5,137 bases of DNA from Firmicutes bacterium UBA5486 (GCA_002427045.1 DIPO01000038.1:1-5137), one strand, 5' to 3'; shown: positions 1-5,137, counted from the stretch's first letter. Notes: generated by a model not told the origin, from the letters alone. Translations and numbers: made by a program.

Positions 1-34
1 GCTTACATCGCAAAAAGCATTAACTTAAAAACTA

Positions 35-63
35 TTGACTTAAAAATAAGTTTGTGGTAAAAT
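35..63 (+). promoter_or_regulatory. Sigma-A type promoter for tRNA-Val
   Basis: TTGACT at 35-40 (5 of 6 to the TTGACA consensus) is followed after a 17-base spacer by TAAAAT at 58-63 (5 of 6 to TATAAT). A TG dinucleotide at 55-56, one base before the -10, gives an extended -10. Transcription would start near 70, leaving about six bases of 5' leader before the tRNA at 76. The spacing and the position just ahead of a stable-RNA gene make this convincing. The AT-rich stretch upstream of the -35 could act as an UP-like element, which is inference. Confidence 0.85.
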
Positions 64-75
64 TATTTTTGCCTT

Positions 76-152
76 GGGGGGGTAGCCCAGTTGGTTAGAG
101 CGCTACGTTGACATCGTAGAGGCCAGCGGTTCGAGTCCGCTCCTCCCCACCA
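76..152 (+). tRNA. tRNA-Val (anticodon GAC)
   Basis: A complete 77-base cloverleaf can be folded by hand. The acceptor stem pairs seven G (76-82) with CCTCCCC (142-148), including one G-T wobble at pair 5-68. The D-arm is 85-101. The anticodon stem CTACG/CGTAG (103-107/115-119) encloses loop TTGACAT, giving anticodon GAC at 110-112, which reads valine codons GUC and GUU. The variable loop has five bases. The T-arm is AGCGG/CCGCT (125-129/137-141) with loop TTCGAGT. The discriminator is A149 and CCA is encoded at 150-152. The D-stem has one non-Watson-Crick pair, C12-A23 (87/99). The gene has its own promoter and terminator, so it appears to be a monocistronic unit unrelated to the Phe operon downstream. 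Confidence 0.97.
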
Positions 153-163
153 TAAAAAAACAC

Positions 164-186
164 GCAGGGTTATCCCTGCTTTTTTT
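164..186 (+). terminator. Intrinsic terminator of tRNA-Val
   Basis: A perfect 6-bp stem GCAGGG/CCCTGC (164-169/174-179) with a TTAT loop is followed directly by seven T (180-186). An A-run at 154-160 precedes the stem. It begins 12 bases after the tRNA CCA end and separates the tRNA unit from the next promoter. Confidence 0.93.
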
Positions 187-248
187 ATAAACTGAAAGAG
201 GCTTTCAAATTATTCCGATTTTAGTATATCTTTTGAAGTAATAAGGTC

Positions 249-277
249 TTGTAAAGCAGTAAGGCTTATGCTATAAT
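249..277 (+). promoter_or_regulatory. Extended -10 promoter for the yqzL-like/pheST unit
   Basis: A perfect TATAAT at 272-277 carries TG at 269-270 (extended -10). A weaker -35, TTGTAA (4 of 6), sits at 249-254 with a 17-base spacer. The predicted start is near 284. It is the only good promoter I find between the tRNA terminator and pheS, so it probably drives both the small gene at 331 and the T-box leader and pheST behind it. A separate promoter inside 331-450 cannot be excluded, but no -35/-10 pair there is convincing. Confidence 0.8.
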
Positions 278-315
278 GTGAATAAATGGCGGGCAGTTTC
301 GACCAGAATAATGGG

Positions 316-326
316 AAGGGGAGGGG
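316..326 (+). promoter_or_regulatory. Ribosome binding site that sets the yqzL-like start
   Basis: AAGGGGAGGGG contains GGAGG at 320-324, six bases ahead of ATG 331. It decides between two in-frame starts. ATG 286 would extend the protein by 15 residues, but it lies only about two bases after the predicted transcription start and has no Shine-Dalgarno sequence. Confidence 0.75.
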
Positions 327-330
327 TTCT

Positions 331-426
331 ATGATCCTTTCCGCAGAGTTTTTCTGGAAACTTTTTGAGATTACCGGGTCGATCACAGCCTATCTGATAT
401 ATAAAGAACTTATTAATCTCAATTAA
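331..426 (+). CDS. yqzL: YqzL-like small protein
   Basis: This 31-codon ORF ends in TAA at 424-426. The product contains FFWKLFEITGSITAYL (residues 7-22) followed by IYKEL. This resembles the signature of YqzL-like proteins of Firmicutes as I remember it: an aromatic/Trp-Lys-x-Phe segment, Thr-Gly-x-Ile/Val, then x-Ala-Tyr-Leu-x-x-Lys-Glu. The family is small (Bacillus YqzL is about 47 residues) and has no established function that I know of. There is no signal peptide. The short Trp/Phe-rich helix looks amphipathic rather than clearly membrane-spanning. The start is chosen from the strong GGAGG six bases upstream; a leaderless 46-residue version from ATG 286 is possible. The gene sits between the promoter at 249-277 and the Phe T-box with no terminator between, so it should share the pheST transcript and also be made from the attenuated RNA. 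The family call is from memory of the motif, not from a search. Confidence 0.72.
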   Translation: MILSAEFFWKLFEITGSITAYLIYKELINLN

Positions 427-444
427 GTAATTAAGTAAAGAATA

Positions 445-736
445 GTAAAAACGAGGAAGGAAAGAGTAAACCATACTTAACGGTACAGGGAGGAATGGTG
501 AATTGAAAACATTCCCCGTAATATGTGGTTGAAGTTCATTCCGGAGTTGCGGGCTGAAATGATAGTAGGCTGTGTCGGTTCTCTGCCGTTATCAGAGCAG
601 AATATTGAAGCTTATTTTAGTATTGCTTCAATATTTCAAAGTGGAGTCTATTGACTAAAAAGGGTGGTACCGCGGAAGAAACCTTTCGTCCCTATATTTT
701 TTTATGTGGGGTCGAAAGGTTTTTGTTTTCTTTTTT
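445..736 (+). promoter_or_regulatory. T-box riboswitch (tRNA-Phe specific) of pheST
   Basis: This leader senses the charging state of tRNA-Phe and controls transcription into pheS. Stem I contains AGTA at 465-468, helix AACCATA/TGTGGTT (469-475/524-530), ACGG/CCGT (480-483/516-519) and GGAATG/CATTCC (492-497/510-515) below the distal loop. The specifier region GAAG-TTC-A places TTC at 535-537, a Phe codon matching anticodon GAA. The conserved block AGTAG (564-568) ... CCGTTA (586-591) follows. Stem III is a perfect 11-bp hairpin (601-611/625-635). The T-box AGGGTGGTACCGCG is at 661-674. In the antiterminator AGGG (661-664) pairs with CCCT (690-693) and GCG (672-674) with CGT (687-689). This leaves the TGGTACC bulge, whose TGGT pairs with the ACCA end of uncharged tRNA-Phe. 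CGTCCC is shared with the terminator, which gives the switch. Confidence 0.95.
679..736 (+). terminator. T-box regulated intrinsic terminator upstream of pheS
   Basis: The long stem pairs AAACCTTTCG (679-688) with CGAAAGGTTT (713-722). After a T-T mismatch it continues as CCCTATA pairing with TGTGGGG through wobble pairs, closing an eight-base loop with seven T. The 3' side runs into a T-rich tract, interrupted by single G and C, up to 736. Bases 687-693 are also the 3' half of the antiterminator, so the two folds exclude each other. Confidence 0.93.
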
Positions 737-758
737 AATAAAGGAAGGAGGTTAAATA

Positions 759-1781
759 ATGCGAAATGAACTTAAAAACATGTTGGAACAAGGCCTGAAT
801 GAAGCAAAACAGGTTTTATCTTCTCAAGATTTAAATAATGTTCGCCTTAAGTATTTTGGTAAAAAAGGGTTAATTACTCAATATTCCCGAAAACTAGGAA
901 GTCTTGCCCCTGAAGAACGTCCGGTGGTTGGAAAGATGGTGAATAGTATTCGCCAGGAACTAGAAAATTATTTATCTGTTAGAGAACAAGAGATATTAGC
1001 TACAGAAGAGCGGGGTAAACTAGAGGCTGAACGGGTGGATGTCGAACTTCCGGGGAGAAGCTATCGAAGGGGGTATCCTCATCCCCTACAACTAATTATT
1101 CAGGAGATTACTGCAACTTTTTTAGGAATGGGTTTTACGGTTGCAGAAGGCCCTGAGGTAGAGTTGGATTTTTATAATTTTGAAGCTCTTAATATTCCTC
1201 CGGAGCATCCAGCCAGAGAGATGCATGATTCGCTCTATATTACTGATAATATTCTTTTGCGGACACATACTTCGCCGGTGCAGGCAAGAACTATGGAAAA
1301 GCTTTATCCTCAGCCGGTAAGGATAATTGTTCCTGGGAGGGTGTATCGCCGCGATGCCTTGGATGCGACACATTCTCCAATATTTCATCAGATTGAAGGA
1401 TTGCTGGTTGATAAAGATATTACCTTTGGTGATCTGAAAGGGATTTTAACGGTATTTGTCCATAAATTCTTTGGCGAAGATCGAGTTGTTAGACTCCGGC
1501 CGAGTTTCTTCCCGTTTACTGAACCAAGTACCGAAGTAGATGTTTCTTGTGGTTGTCAGGGGAAAGGCTGTCGTATTTGTAAAAACACTGGGTGGCTAGA
1601 GATCTTAGGAGCAGGTTCAGTACACCCCAAAGTTTTATCAATGGCCAAATACGACCCAGAAGTTTACTCTGGCTTTGCTTTTGGGATGGGGGTTGAGCGG
1701 ATTGCGATGCTTCGCTATGGGGTCTCTGATATTCGCCATTTTTATGAGAATGACCTTCGTTTTCTTAAACAATTTCGGTAA
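759..1781 (+). CDS. pheS: Phenylalanyl-tRNA synthetase alpha subunit
   Basis: PheS is the catalytic subunit of the (alpha-beta)2 cytoplasmic enzyme that charges tRNA-Phe with phenylalanine using ATP. The 340-residue length fits the bacterial family. Residues 1-95 form the N-terminal helical, coiled-coil-like arm that contacts tRNA. The class II core follows: motif 1 around 112-146 (EITATFLGMGF ... EGPEVELD), then HPAREMHDSLYI at 150-161 and RTHTSPVQAR at 168-177. Motif 2 is around 189-214 (GRVYRRDALDATHSPIFHQ) and motif 3 around 305-321 (GFAFGMGVERIAMLRYG). Ala307 in GFAFGMG matches the Ala that shapes the Phe pocket (E. coli Ala294). A four-cysteine cluster (C264, C266, C271, C274) resembles a metal-knuckle insert. 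Start ATG 759 has an ideal AAGGAGGT (745-752) six bases upstream. The gene follows the Phe T-box and is separated from pheT by 14 bases. Confidence 0.98.
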   Translation: MRNELKNMLEQGLNEAKQVLSSQDLNNVRLKYFGKKGLITQYSRKLGSLAPEERPVVGKMVNSIRQELENYLSVREQEILATEERGKLEAERVDVELPGRSYRRGYPHPLQLIIQEITATFLGMGFTVAEGPEVELDFYNFEALNIPPEHPAREMHDSLYITDNILLRTHTSPVQARTMEKLYPQPVRIIVPGRVYRRDALDATHSPIFHQIEGLLVDKDITFGDLKGILTVFVHKFFGEDRVVRLRPSFFPFTEPSTEVDVSCGCQGKGCRICKNTGWLEILGAGSVHPKVLSMAKYDPEVYSGFAFGMGVERIAMLRYGVSDIRHFYENDLRFLKQFR

Positions 1782-1787
1782 GGGAGG
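1781..1787 (+). promoter_or_regulatory. Ribosome binding site supporting the TTG start of pheT
   Basis: AGGGAGG overlaps the last base of the pheS stop codon and lies eight bases before TTG 1796. The nearby ATG at 1789-1791 is in another frame and reaches a stop after three codons. The TTG is therefore the start that gives the conserved MRVSYNWLREYV opening. Confidence 0.85.
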
Positions 1788-1795
1788 AATGGAAT

Positions 1796-4204
1796 TTGAG
1801 AGTTTCATATAATTGGTTGCGAGAGTACGTTCCGGTAGAATTAAGCCCTGCCGAACTGGGAGAAAAACTTACCATGGCCGGGCTTGAGGTAGAAGGGATT
1901 ATCGACTTAGGTGCTTCCTACCGTTCCCTAAAAGTTGGTCAGATCCTCAAGATCGATTCTCATCCTAAAGCCGATAACTTGTTAATTTGTAAAGTTAAGG
2001 TTTCTGATGGGGAAGTAACGATCTTGACAGCTGCTAAAAATCTGAAGATTGGTGATAAAGTGCCTTTAGTATTAGCAGGCTCTTCGCTTCCTGATGGACA
2101 GGTTATCCAAGATACTGAGTTTCATGGAGTAGTTTCTCAAGGAATGTTTTGTTCTGAAGAGGAACTGGGACTTGCTCGAAAATCAGAAGGAATAATGGTT
2201 TTATCAGCAGAAACTGACTTGAAAGCTGATTTAGCTTCCGTATTGGGGTTAGATGATTATGTTTTAGTTTTGGAACTAACACCGAATCGGTCGGACTGTT
2301 ATGGAATGCTTGGAGTCGCCAGAGAAGTAGCGGCTTTAACCGGTCTTGAACTTAAATTACCAGAATTTACTGTGGAAGAAACAGATAAACCAATCAAAGA
2401 TCTTATTACTGTAGAGTTAGAGGCTCCAGATCTTTGCCCTAGATATGCAGGGAGAGTTTTTTACAATATAAAAATTGGAGAGTCTCCTTTATGGCTTAAA
2501 GTTAGATTATTAGCAGCAGGTATGAGGCCAATTAATAATTTAGTAGATATTACCAATTACGTAATGCTTGAATTGAATCAACCTTTACATGCTTTTGACT
2601 TGGCTAAGGTTGAAGATAGCAAGATTATTGTTCGTCGTGCCAAAGATGAAGAAATTATTACAACCTTAGATGGAGAGGAAAGGAATCTAAACCAGAGCAA
2701 TTTAGTAATTGCAGATGCCAAGGAAGCTCAGTGTATAGCCGGGGTAATGGGTGGTTTTGATAGTGAAGTTTCTCATAGTACAGAGGCGATCTTTTTAGAA
2801 TCAGCTTATTTTTCTCCAGTTAGTGTGCGAAGAACAGCACAAAATTTTGCGCTTCGCTCTGAGGCTGCGATTCGTTTTGGTAAGGGACTAGATCCAGAAA
2901 CTGTACCTCAAGCTTTGGACCGGGTAGCTTTCTTAGTTTCACAATTAGGAATTGCTCGGGTAGCTAGCGGTGTTATTGATAATTATCCTCAATCGGTTCA
3001 ACCGAGAAAAATATGGTTTAGGCCAGAAAAAATTAATGCCATTTTAGGAACGGATTTAAGAGCTACTTATATGATTGAAACCTTTAAACGGTTGAACTTT
3101 GAGCTAGAAGAAAAATCTGATGATGGAAGGTATAAGCTTTCTATTCCTTCTTATAGGTTGGATATTGAGGGCGAAGCTGATTTAGCTGAAGAGGTGGCTC
3201 GTTTATATGGATATAACCTGATACCTACTACTTTCCCCTCTAGTAATATGATTGGAAAACTTACTCCTGAACAGAAGCTTGAAGAGAAAGCCAGAGAAAT
3301 TTTATTTGGACTTGGTTTAAGTGAGATAAAAACTTATAGTTTTCACGGGGAAAAGATGTTTGATCGCTTAAATATACCGGAGGATCATGTTCTACGGAAA
3401 ACAGTTCGAATGAAAATACCCTTAAGTGAAGAAGGTTCAATGATGCGTACTACATTGTTGGGGGGAGTCCTGGAAAGTATAAGTTATAATGCTAAGAGAA
3501 ACCTTAATGATCTGCAAATTTTTGAGATAGCTCATTTATACTTTCCTACAGGGGAGGATTCTCTTCCGGAAGAACCCCTTTATTTGGCTGGTGGTTTAAG
3601 TGGACGAGCTTTTGAGATTGGTTGGAACCAAAGTAACAGAGAAGTTGATTTTTATGATGGAAAGGGAGTTCTTGAAAGATTACTTGATAGTCTTCGGGTT
3701 TCGGATAGTAGATTTCGGCGGGGAGAACACCCCTCTTTGCATCCTGGAAGAACAGCAATCTTAGAATGTTCAGGAAAACCAATTGGAGTAGTTGGGGAAG
3801 TTCATCCTAAGGTTAAGGCAGAATTTGGTCTTACTTCTCCAGTTATACTTTTTGAGATTAATCTACAAAAACTCTGGTTAAATGTGCAAAAGGGTGTTAT
3901 TAATGTTAAACCTTTGCCCAAATTCCCTCCATTACTTAGAGATCTGGCTTTAGTTTTACCGGAGAAGGTTACCGTTGAAGAGGTTGTAAATCTTTTTCAA
4001 AGTGTAGAAGAGGAACGGTTAGAATCTATTAACCTTTTTGATATTTACCAAGGTGAGAATATTAAACCTGGTTATCGGAGTATGGCTTTCTCTCTTACTT
4101 TTAGGATGGAAGACCGTACTTTGCAGGATGAAGAGGTTAACTCTATTATGGAGAAACTTATAGAAGAAGCGGACCTTCAATTAGGAGCCCAAGTTCGTAA
4201 ATAA
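1796..4204 (+). CDS. pheT: Phenylalanyl-tRNA synthetase beta subunit
   Basis: PheT is the structural, tRNA-binding and editing subunit of the (alpha-beta)2 enzyme. Its 802 residues match the family's usual length of about 800. In order: the N-terminal MRVSYNWLREYV; an EMAP/OB-fold tRNA-binding domain at about 40-150 (SHPKADNLLICKV 56-68, GMFCSEEELGL 116-126); the B3/4 editing domain at about 210-390 with NQPLHAFD (His265), AGVMGG (315-320) and FLESAYF (Glu335), positions expected for hydrolysis of mischarged Tyr-tRNA-Phe; the B5 domain at about 405-475 ending in DIEGEADLAEEVARLYGY; a non-catalytic class II-like core at about 480-690; and an anticodon-binding FDX-ACB domain at about 708-801 (KFPPLLRDLALVL ... 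YRSMAFSLTF). The start is TTG with a good Shine-Dalgarno sequence. The 14-base gap after pheS suggests translational coupling, giving equimolar subunits. It is under the same T-box control. No frameshift or missing domain is seen. Confidence 0.98.
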   Translation: MRVSYNWLREYVPVELSPAELGEKLTMAGLEVEGIIDLGASYRSLKVGQILKIDSHPKADNLLICKVKVSDGEVTILTAAKNLKIGDKVPLVLAGSSLPDGQVIQDTEFHGVVSQGMFCSEEELGLARKSEGIMVLSAETDLKADLASVLGLDDYVLVLELTPNRSDCYGMLGVAREVAALTGLELKLPEFTVEETDKPIKDLITVELEAPDLCPRYAGRVFYNIKIGESPLWLKVRLLAAGMRPINNLVDITNYVMLELNQPLHAFDLAKVEDSKIIVRRAKDEEIITTLDGEERNLNQSNLVIADAKEAQCIAGVMGGFDSEVSHSTEAIFLESAYFSPVSVRRTAQNFALRSEAAIRFGKGLDPETVPQALDRVAFLVSQLGIARVASGVIDNYPQSVQPRKIWFRPEKINAILGTDLRATYMIETFKRLNFELEEKSDDGRYKLSIPSYRLDIEGEADLAEEVARLYGYNLIPTTFPSSNMIGKLTPEQKLEEKAREILFGLGLSEIKTYSFHGEKMFDRLNIPEDHVLRKTVRMKIPLSEEGSMMRTTLLGGVLESISYNAKRNLNDLQIFEIAHLYFPTGEDSLPEEPLYLAGGLSGRAFEIGWNQSNREVDFYDGKGVLERLLDSLRVSDSRFRRGEHPSLHPGRTAILECSGKPIGVVGEVHPKVKAEFGLTSPVILFEINLQKLWLNVQKGVINVKPLPKFPPLLRDLALVLPEKVTVEEVVNLFQSVEEERLESINLFDIYQGENIKPGYRSMAFSLTFRMEDRTLQDEEVNSIMEKLIEEADLQLGAQVRK

Positions 4205-4216
4205 TCCGGTTATATT

Positions 4217-4257
4217 TCCTCCCTCTTTTTCATAGTTTTTCATGAAAGGAGGGAGGA
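4217..4257 (+). repeat. Long hairpin after pheT, overlapping the next gene's start region
   Basis: TCCTCCCTCTTTTT (4217-4230) pairs over 14 bp, with two G-T wobbles, with the strand 4244-4257, leaving a 13-base loop. An alternative inner pairing TTTCAT/ATGAAA (4228-4233/4242-4247) is possible because TTTTTCAT is repeated at 4226-4233 and 4236-4243. The position after pheT suggests an operon-end structure, but the 3' flank (ATTATCTTT, then A-rich) has no proper T-tract on either strand, so it is not a clear intrinsic terminator. Its 3' arm contains AAGGAGGGAGG, the only strong Shine-Dalgarno-like sequence for the following gene, so it could block ribosome access. That regulatory role is inference. 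Confidence 0.75.
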
Positions 4258-5096
4258 TTATCTTTAAAAAAAACAATTTAATTATAAGAGAAAAACTTGC
4301 TTTGGTAATACTAGTTCTTTTCCAGCTTCTGCTCTTATGGTTTGATTCGGGACTAGAATTGGTTATTTTTTTAACCCATTATTCTGGGTGTATTTTAATA
4401 AGAACCTTACTATTAATACTAGTGATAGTTGGTAGGTATCATTTATTTCCTCTTTGTCGAGATTCTCGGATGCTACTTTTTGGCTTTTTTGGCGCTCTGC
4501 TCTTGCTAACTTTTTTTTCATATTATCCAGCCCGATTAGGTCAAGTATGGCTTTCTTGGTTTTTTTACTTGTTTGATATCGGGGTTTTTTCAGTTTTAAT
4601 TGGGATTATCTTTGAATTAACTGCGGTTATTCTCTGGGAAATTACCAAAAATCCTAGACCTTTTGGTTTGAATTTAAGTTTATTTTCCCAAAGGATGAGA
4701 GCAAGGAGAGAAATAACATCGGTTCTTTCTAAATTTATTTTTTTCTATTGTTGTTTAGGTTGTTTAGGTTTTACTCTATTAAATATGTATTACCTATTCA
4801 ATTGGAGACTCTATCTAAAGTTAACAGCTGGAATAGTTCTGGGTTCTTTTCTTTGGTTAGTAGGTAGTTTCCAAAAAAGATTACAAAATAAAGTAAATTC
4901 GTATTTGACGAAGATCGATCTTAAATTGGAGGCGTTATTAAAAGAAGATAGAGTTGAATTTAAATCTGATGAGTTAAGATTTTTACAAACTTATCGTCAG
5001 CTGCTTTCCGCTTCGACAAGTATTGTTTTAAGGTGGGAGAATCTATTTTATCTTTTTTTTGGATTGTTTTTGTTTATGATTCTGCCTAGAAAATAG
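4242..5096 (+). CDS. Uncharacterised multi-pass membrane protein (about 7 TM)
   Basis: I do not recognise this 284-residue protein. It is strongly hydrophobic, with helices near 18-34, 48-64, 77-95, 104-133, 161-182, 191-209 and 265-281. Basic loops at the N-terminus (KK, REK), 73-76 (RDSR), 137-157 (KNPRP ... RMRARR) and 212-217 (KRLQNK) alternate with the helices, as expected for an N-inside protein with seven spans. A soluble, charged, probably helical segment at 211-262 would face the cytoplasm. Residues 170-176 hold CCLGCLG, encoded by an exact 9-bp tandem repeat. No catalytic motif, ABC, kinase or transporter signature is visible. The start is uncertain: ATG 4242 has no upstream Shine-Dalgarno sequence, whereas AAGGAGGGAGG lies just inside the reading frame at 4246-4256 and could serve ATT 4257 or ATC 4260; TTG 4302 is another option. 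It lies 37 bases after pheT on the same strand, with no good promoter between, so read-through from pheST is possible. Confidence 0.75.
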   Translation: MKGGRIIFKKNNLIIREKLALVILVLFQLLLLWFDSGLELVIFLTHYSGCILIRTLLLILVIVGRYHLFPLCRDSRMLLFGFFGALLLLTFFSYYPARLGQVWLSWFFYLFDIGVFSVLIGIIFELTAVILWEITKNPRPFGLNLSLFSQRMRARREITSVLSKFIFFYCCLGCLGFTLLNMYYLFNWRLYLKLTAGIVLGSFLWLVGSFQKRLQNKVNSYLTKIDLKLEALLKEDRVEFKSDELRFLQTYRQLLSASTSIVLRWENLFYLFFGLFLFMILPRK

Positions 5097-5137
5097 CCCT
5101 GGTTGATTCATCTGGTCTTGATTAAATCACTTCGTGA
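5097..5137. other. Short 3' end region with no supported gene
   Basis: Nothing definite is visible after the TAG of the membrane-protein gene. There is a small inverted repeat TGATT-A-AATCA (5119-5129), and an overlapping TCAC-TTC-GTGA hairpin (5127-5137) that runs into the window edge. The latter could be the beginning of a terminator, but the following bases are missing. Confidence 0.3.

Noticed and set aside
23..46. Direct repeat ACTTAAAAA at 23-31 and 38-46
   Set aside because: It is short and in AT-rich promoter DNA, with one copy overlapping the -35. Probably coincidental and not an operator.
193..207. Small hairpin TGAAAG-AGG-CTTTCA after the tRNA terminator
   Set aside because: The stem is only 6 bp, mostly A-T, with no T-tract; the preceding hairpin already serves as terminator.
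311..334. Seven-codon frame starting ATG 311 and overlapping the yqzL-like start
   Set aside because: It has no Shine-Dalgarno sequence ahead of it, and its bases form the RBS of the yqzL-like gene. Likely chance.
365..405. Possible internal promoter for the T-box (TTGAGA 365-370; TATAAA 400-405)
   Set aside because: The spacing between the two is 29 bases, and neither has a partner at 16-18 bases, so no credible sigma-A promoter is formed.
271..474. 67-codon reading frame on the minus strand
   Set aside because: It is antisense to the promoter, the yqzL-like gene and Stem I, has no RBS, and its product resembles no family I know. The sense strand explains the region fully.
1122..1388. 88-codon minus-strand frame inside pheS
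   Set aside because: It lies opposite the conserved class II core of pheS; a shadow of the real gene with no RBS or promoter.
3546..3782. 78-codon minus-strand frame inside pheT
   Set aside because: It is opposite the pheT core domain and has no supporting signals; a coding shadow.
4217..4257. Reading the post-pheT hairpin as a standard intrinsic terminator
   Set aside because: Neither strand has a run of T directly after the stem, so I listed it as a hairpin of uncertain function.
5119..5137. Inverted repeats at the right edge as a terminator or operator
   Set aside because: The arms are only 4-5 bp and the sequence stops at the window end, so nothing can be concluded.

Overview
The window reads as a chromosomal housekeeping region of a low-GC Gram-positive (Firmicutes) bacterium. 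The signs are AT-rich intergenic DNA, strong AAGGAGG-type ribosome binding sites, a class-I T-box riboswitch ahead of an aminoacyl-tRNA synthetase operon, a YqzL-like small protein and a PheS with the cysteine cluster I recall from Gram-positive enzymes. The genus cannot be fixed from the sequence alone; a clostridial or halanaerobial relative is plausible. Every supported gene is on the + strand.

Layout. Positions 35-63 are a strong promoter, followed by a tRNA-Val(GAC) gene with encoded CCA (76-152) and its intrinsic terminator (164-186). A second promoter (249-277) starts a new transcription unit. This unit first carries a 31-codon gene for a YqzL-like protein (331-426), then a phenylalanine-specific T-box leader (about 445-736; specifier codon TTC at 535-537; T-box motif at 661-674; terminator at 679-736). 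pheS (759-1781) and pheT (1796-4204, TTG start) follow. They encode the two subunits of phenylalanyl-tRNA synthetase. A long hairpin (4217-4257) follows pheT, and then a gene for an unrecognised, roughly seven-helix membrane protein (4242-5096). The last 41 bases hold no recognisable gene.

How it works together. When phenylalanine is short, uncharged tRNA-Phe should pair with the TTC specifier and with TGGT in the T-box bulge. This stabilises the antiterminator and lets transcription run into pheST. When tRNA-Phe is charged, the terminator at 679-736 should stop transcription. The only promoter I can see lies upstream of the yqzL-like gene, so the terminated RNA would still be an mRNA for that small protein. 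The hairpin after pheT pairs a CCTCCC stretch with the only Shine-Dalgarno-like sequence near the membrane-protein gene. That gene may therefore be poorly or conditionally translated, and its true start is uncertain.

Most of the window is ordinary. I found no CRISPR array, insertion sequence, phage or defence gene. The points most worth a second look are the small yqzL-like gene between promoter and T-box, the hairpin covering the downstream Shine-Dalgarno sequence, and the orphan membrane protein.
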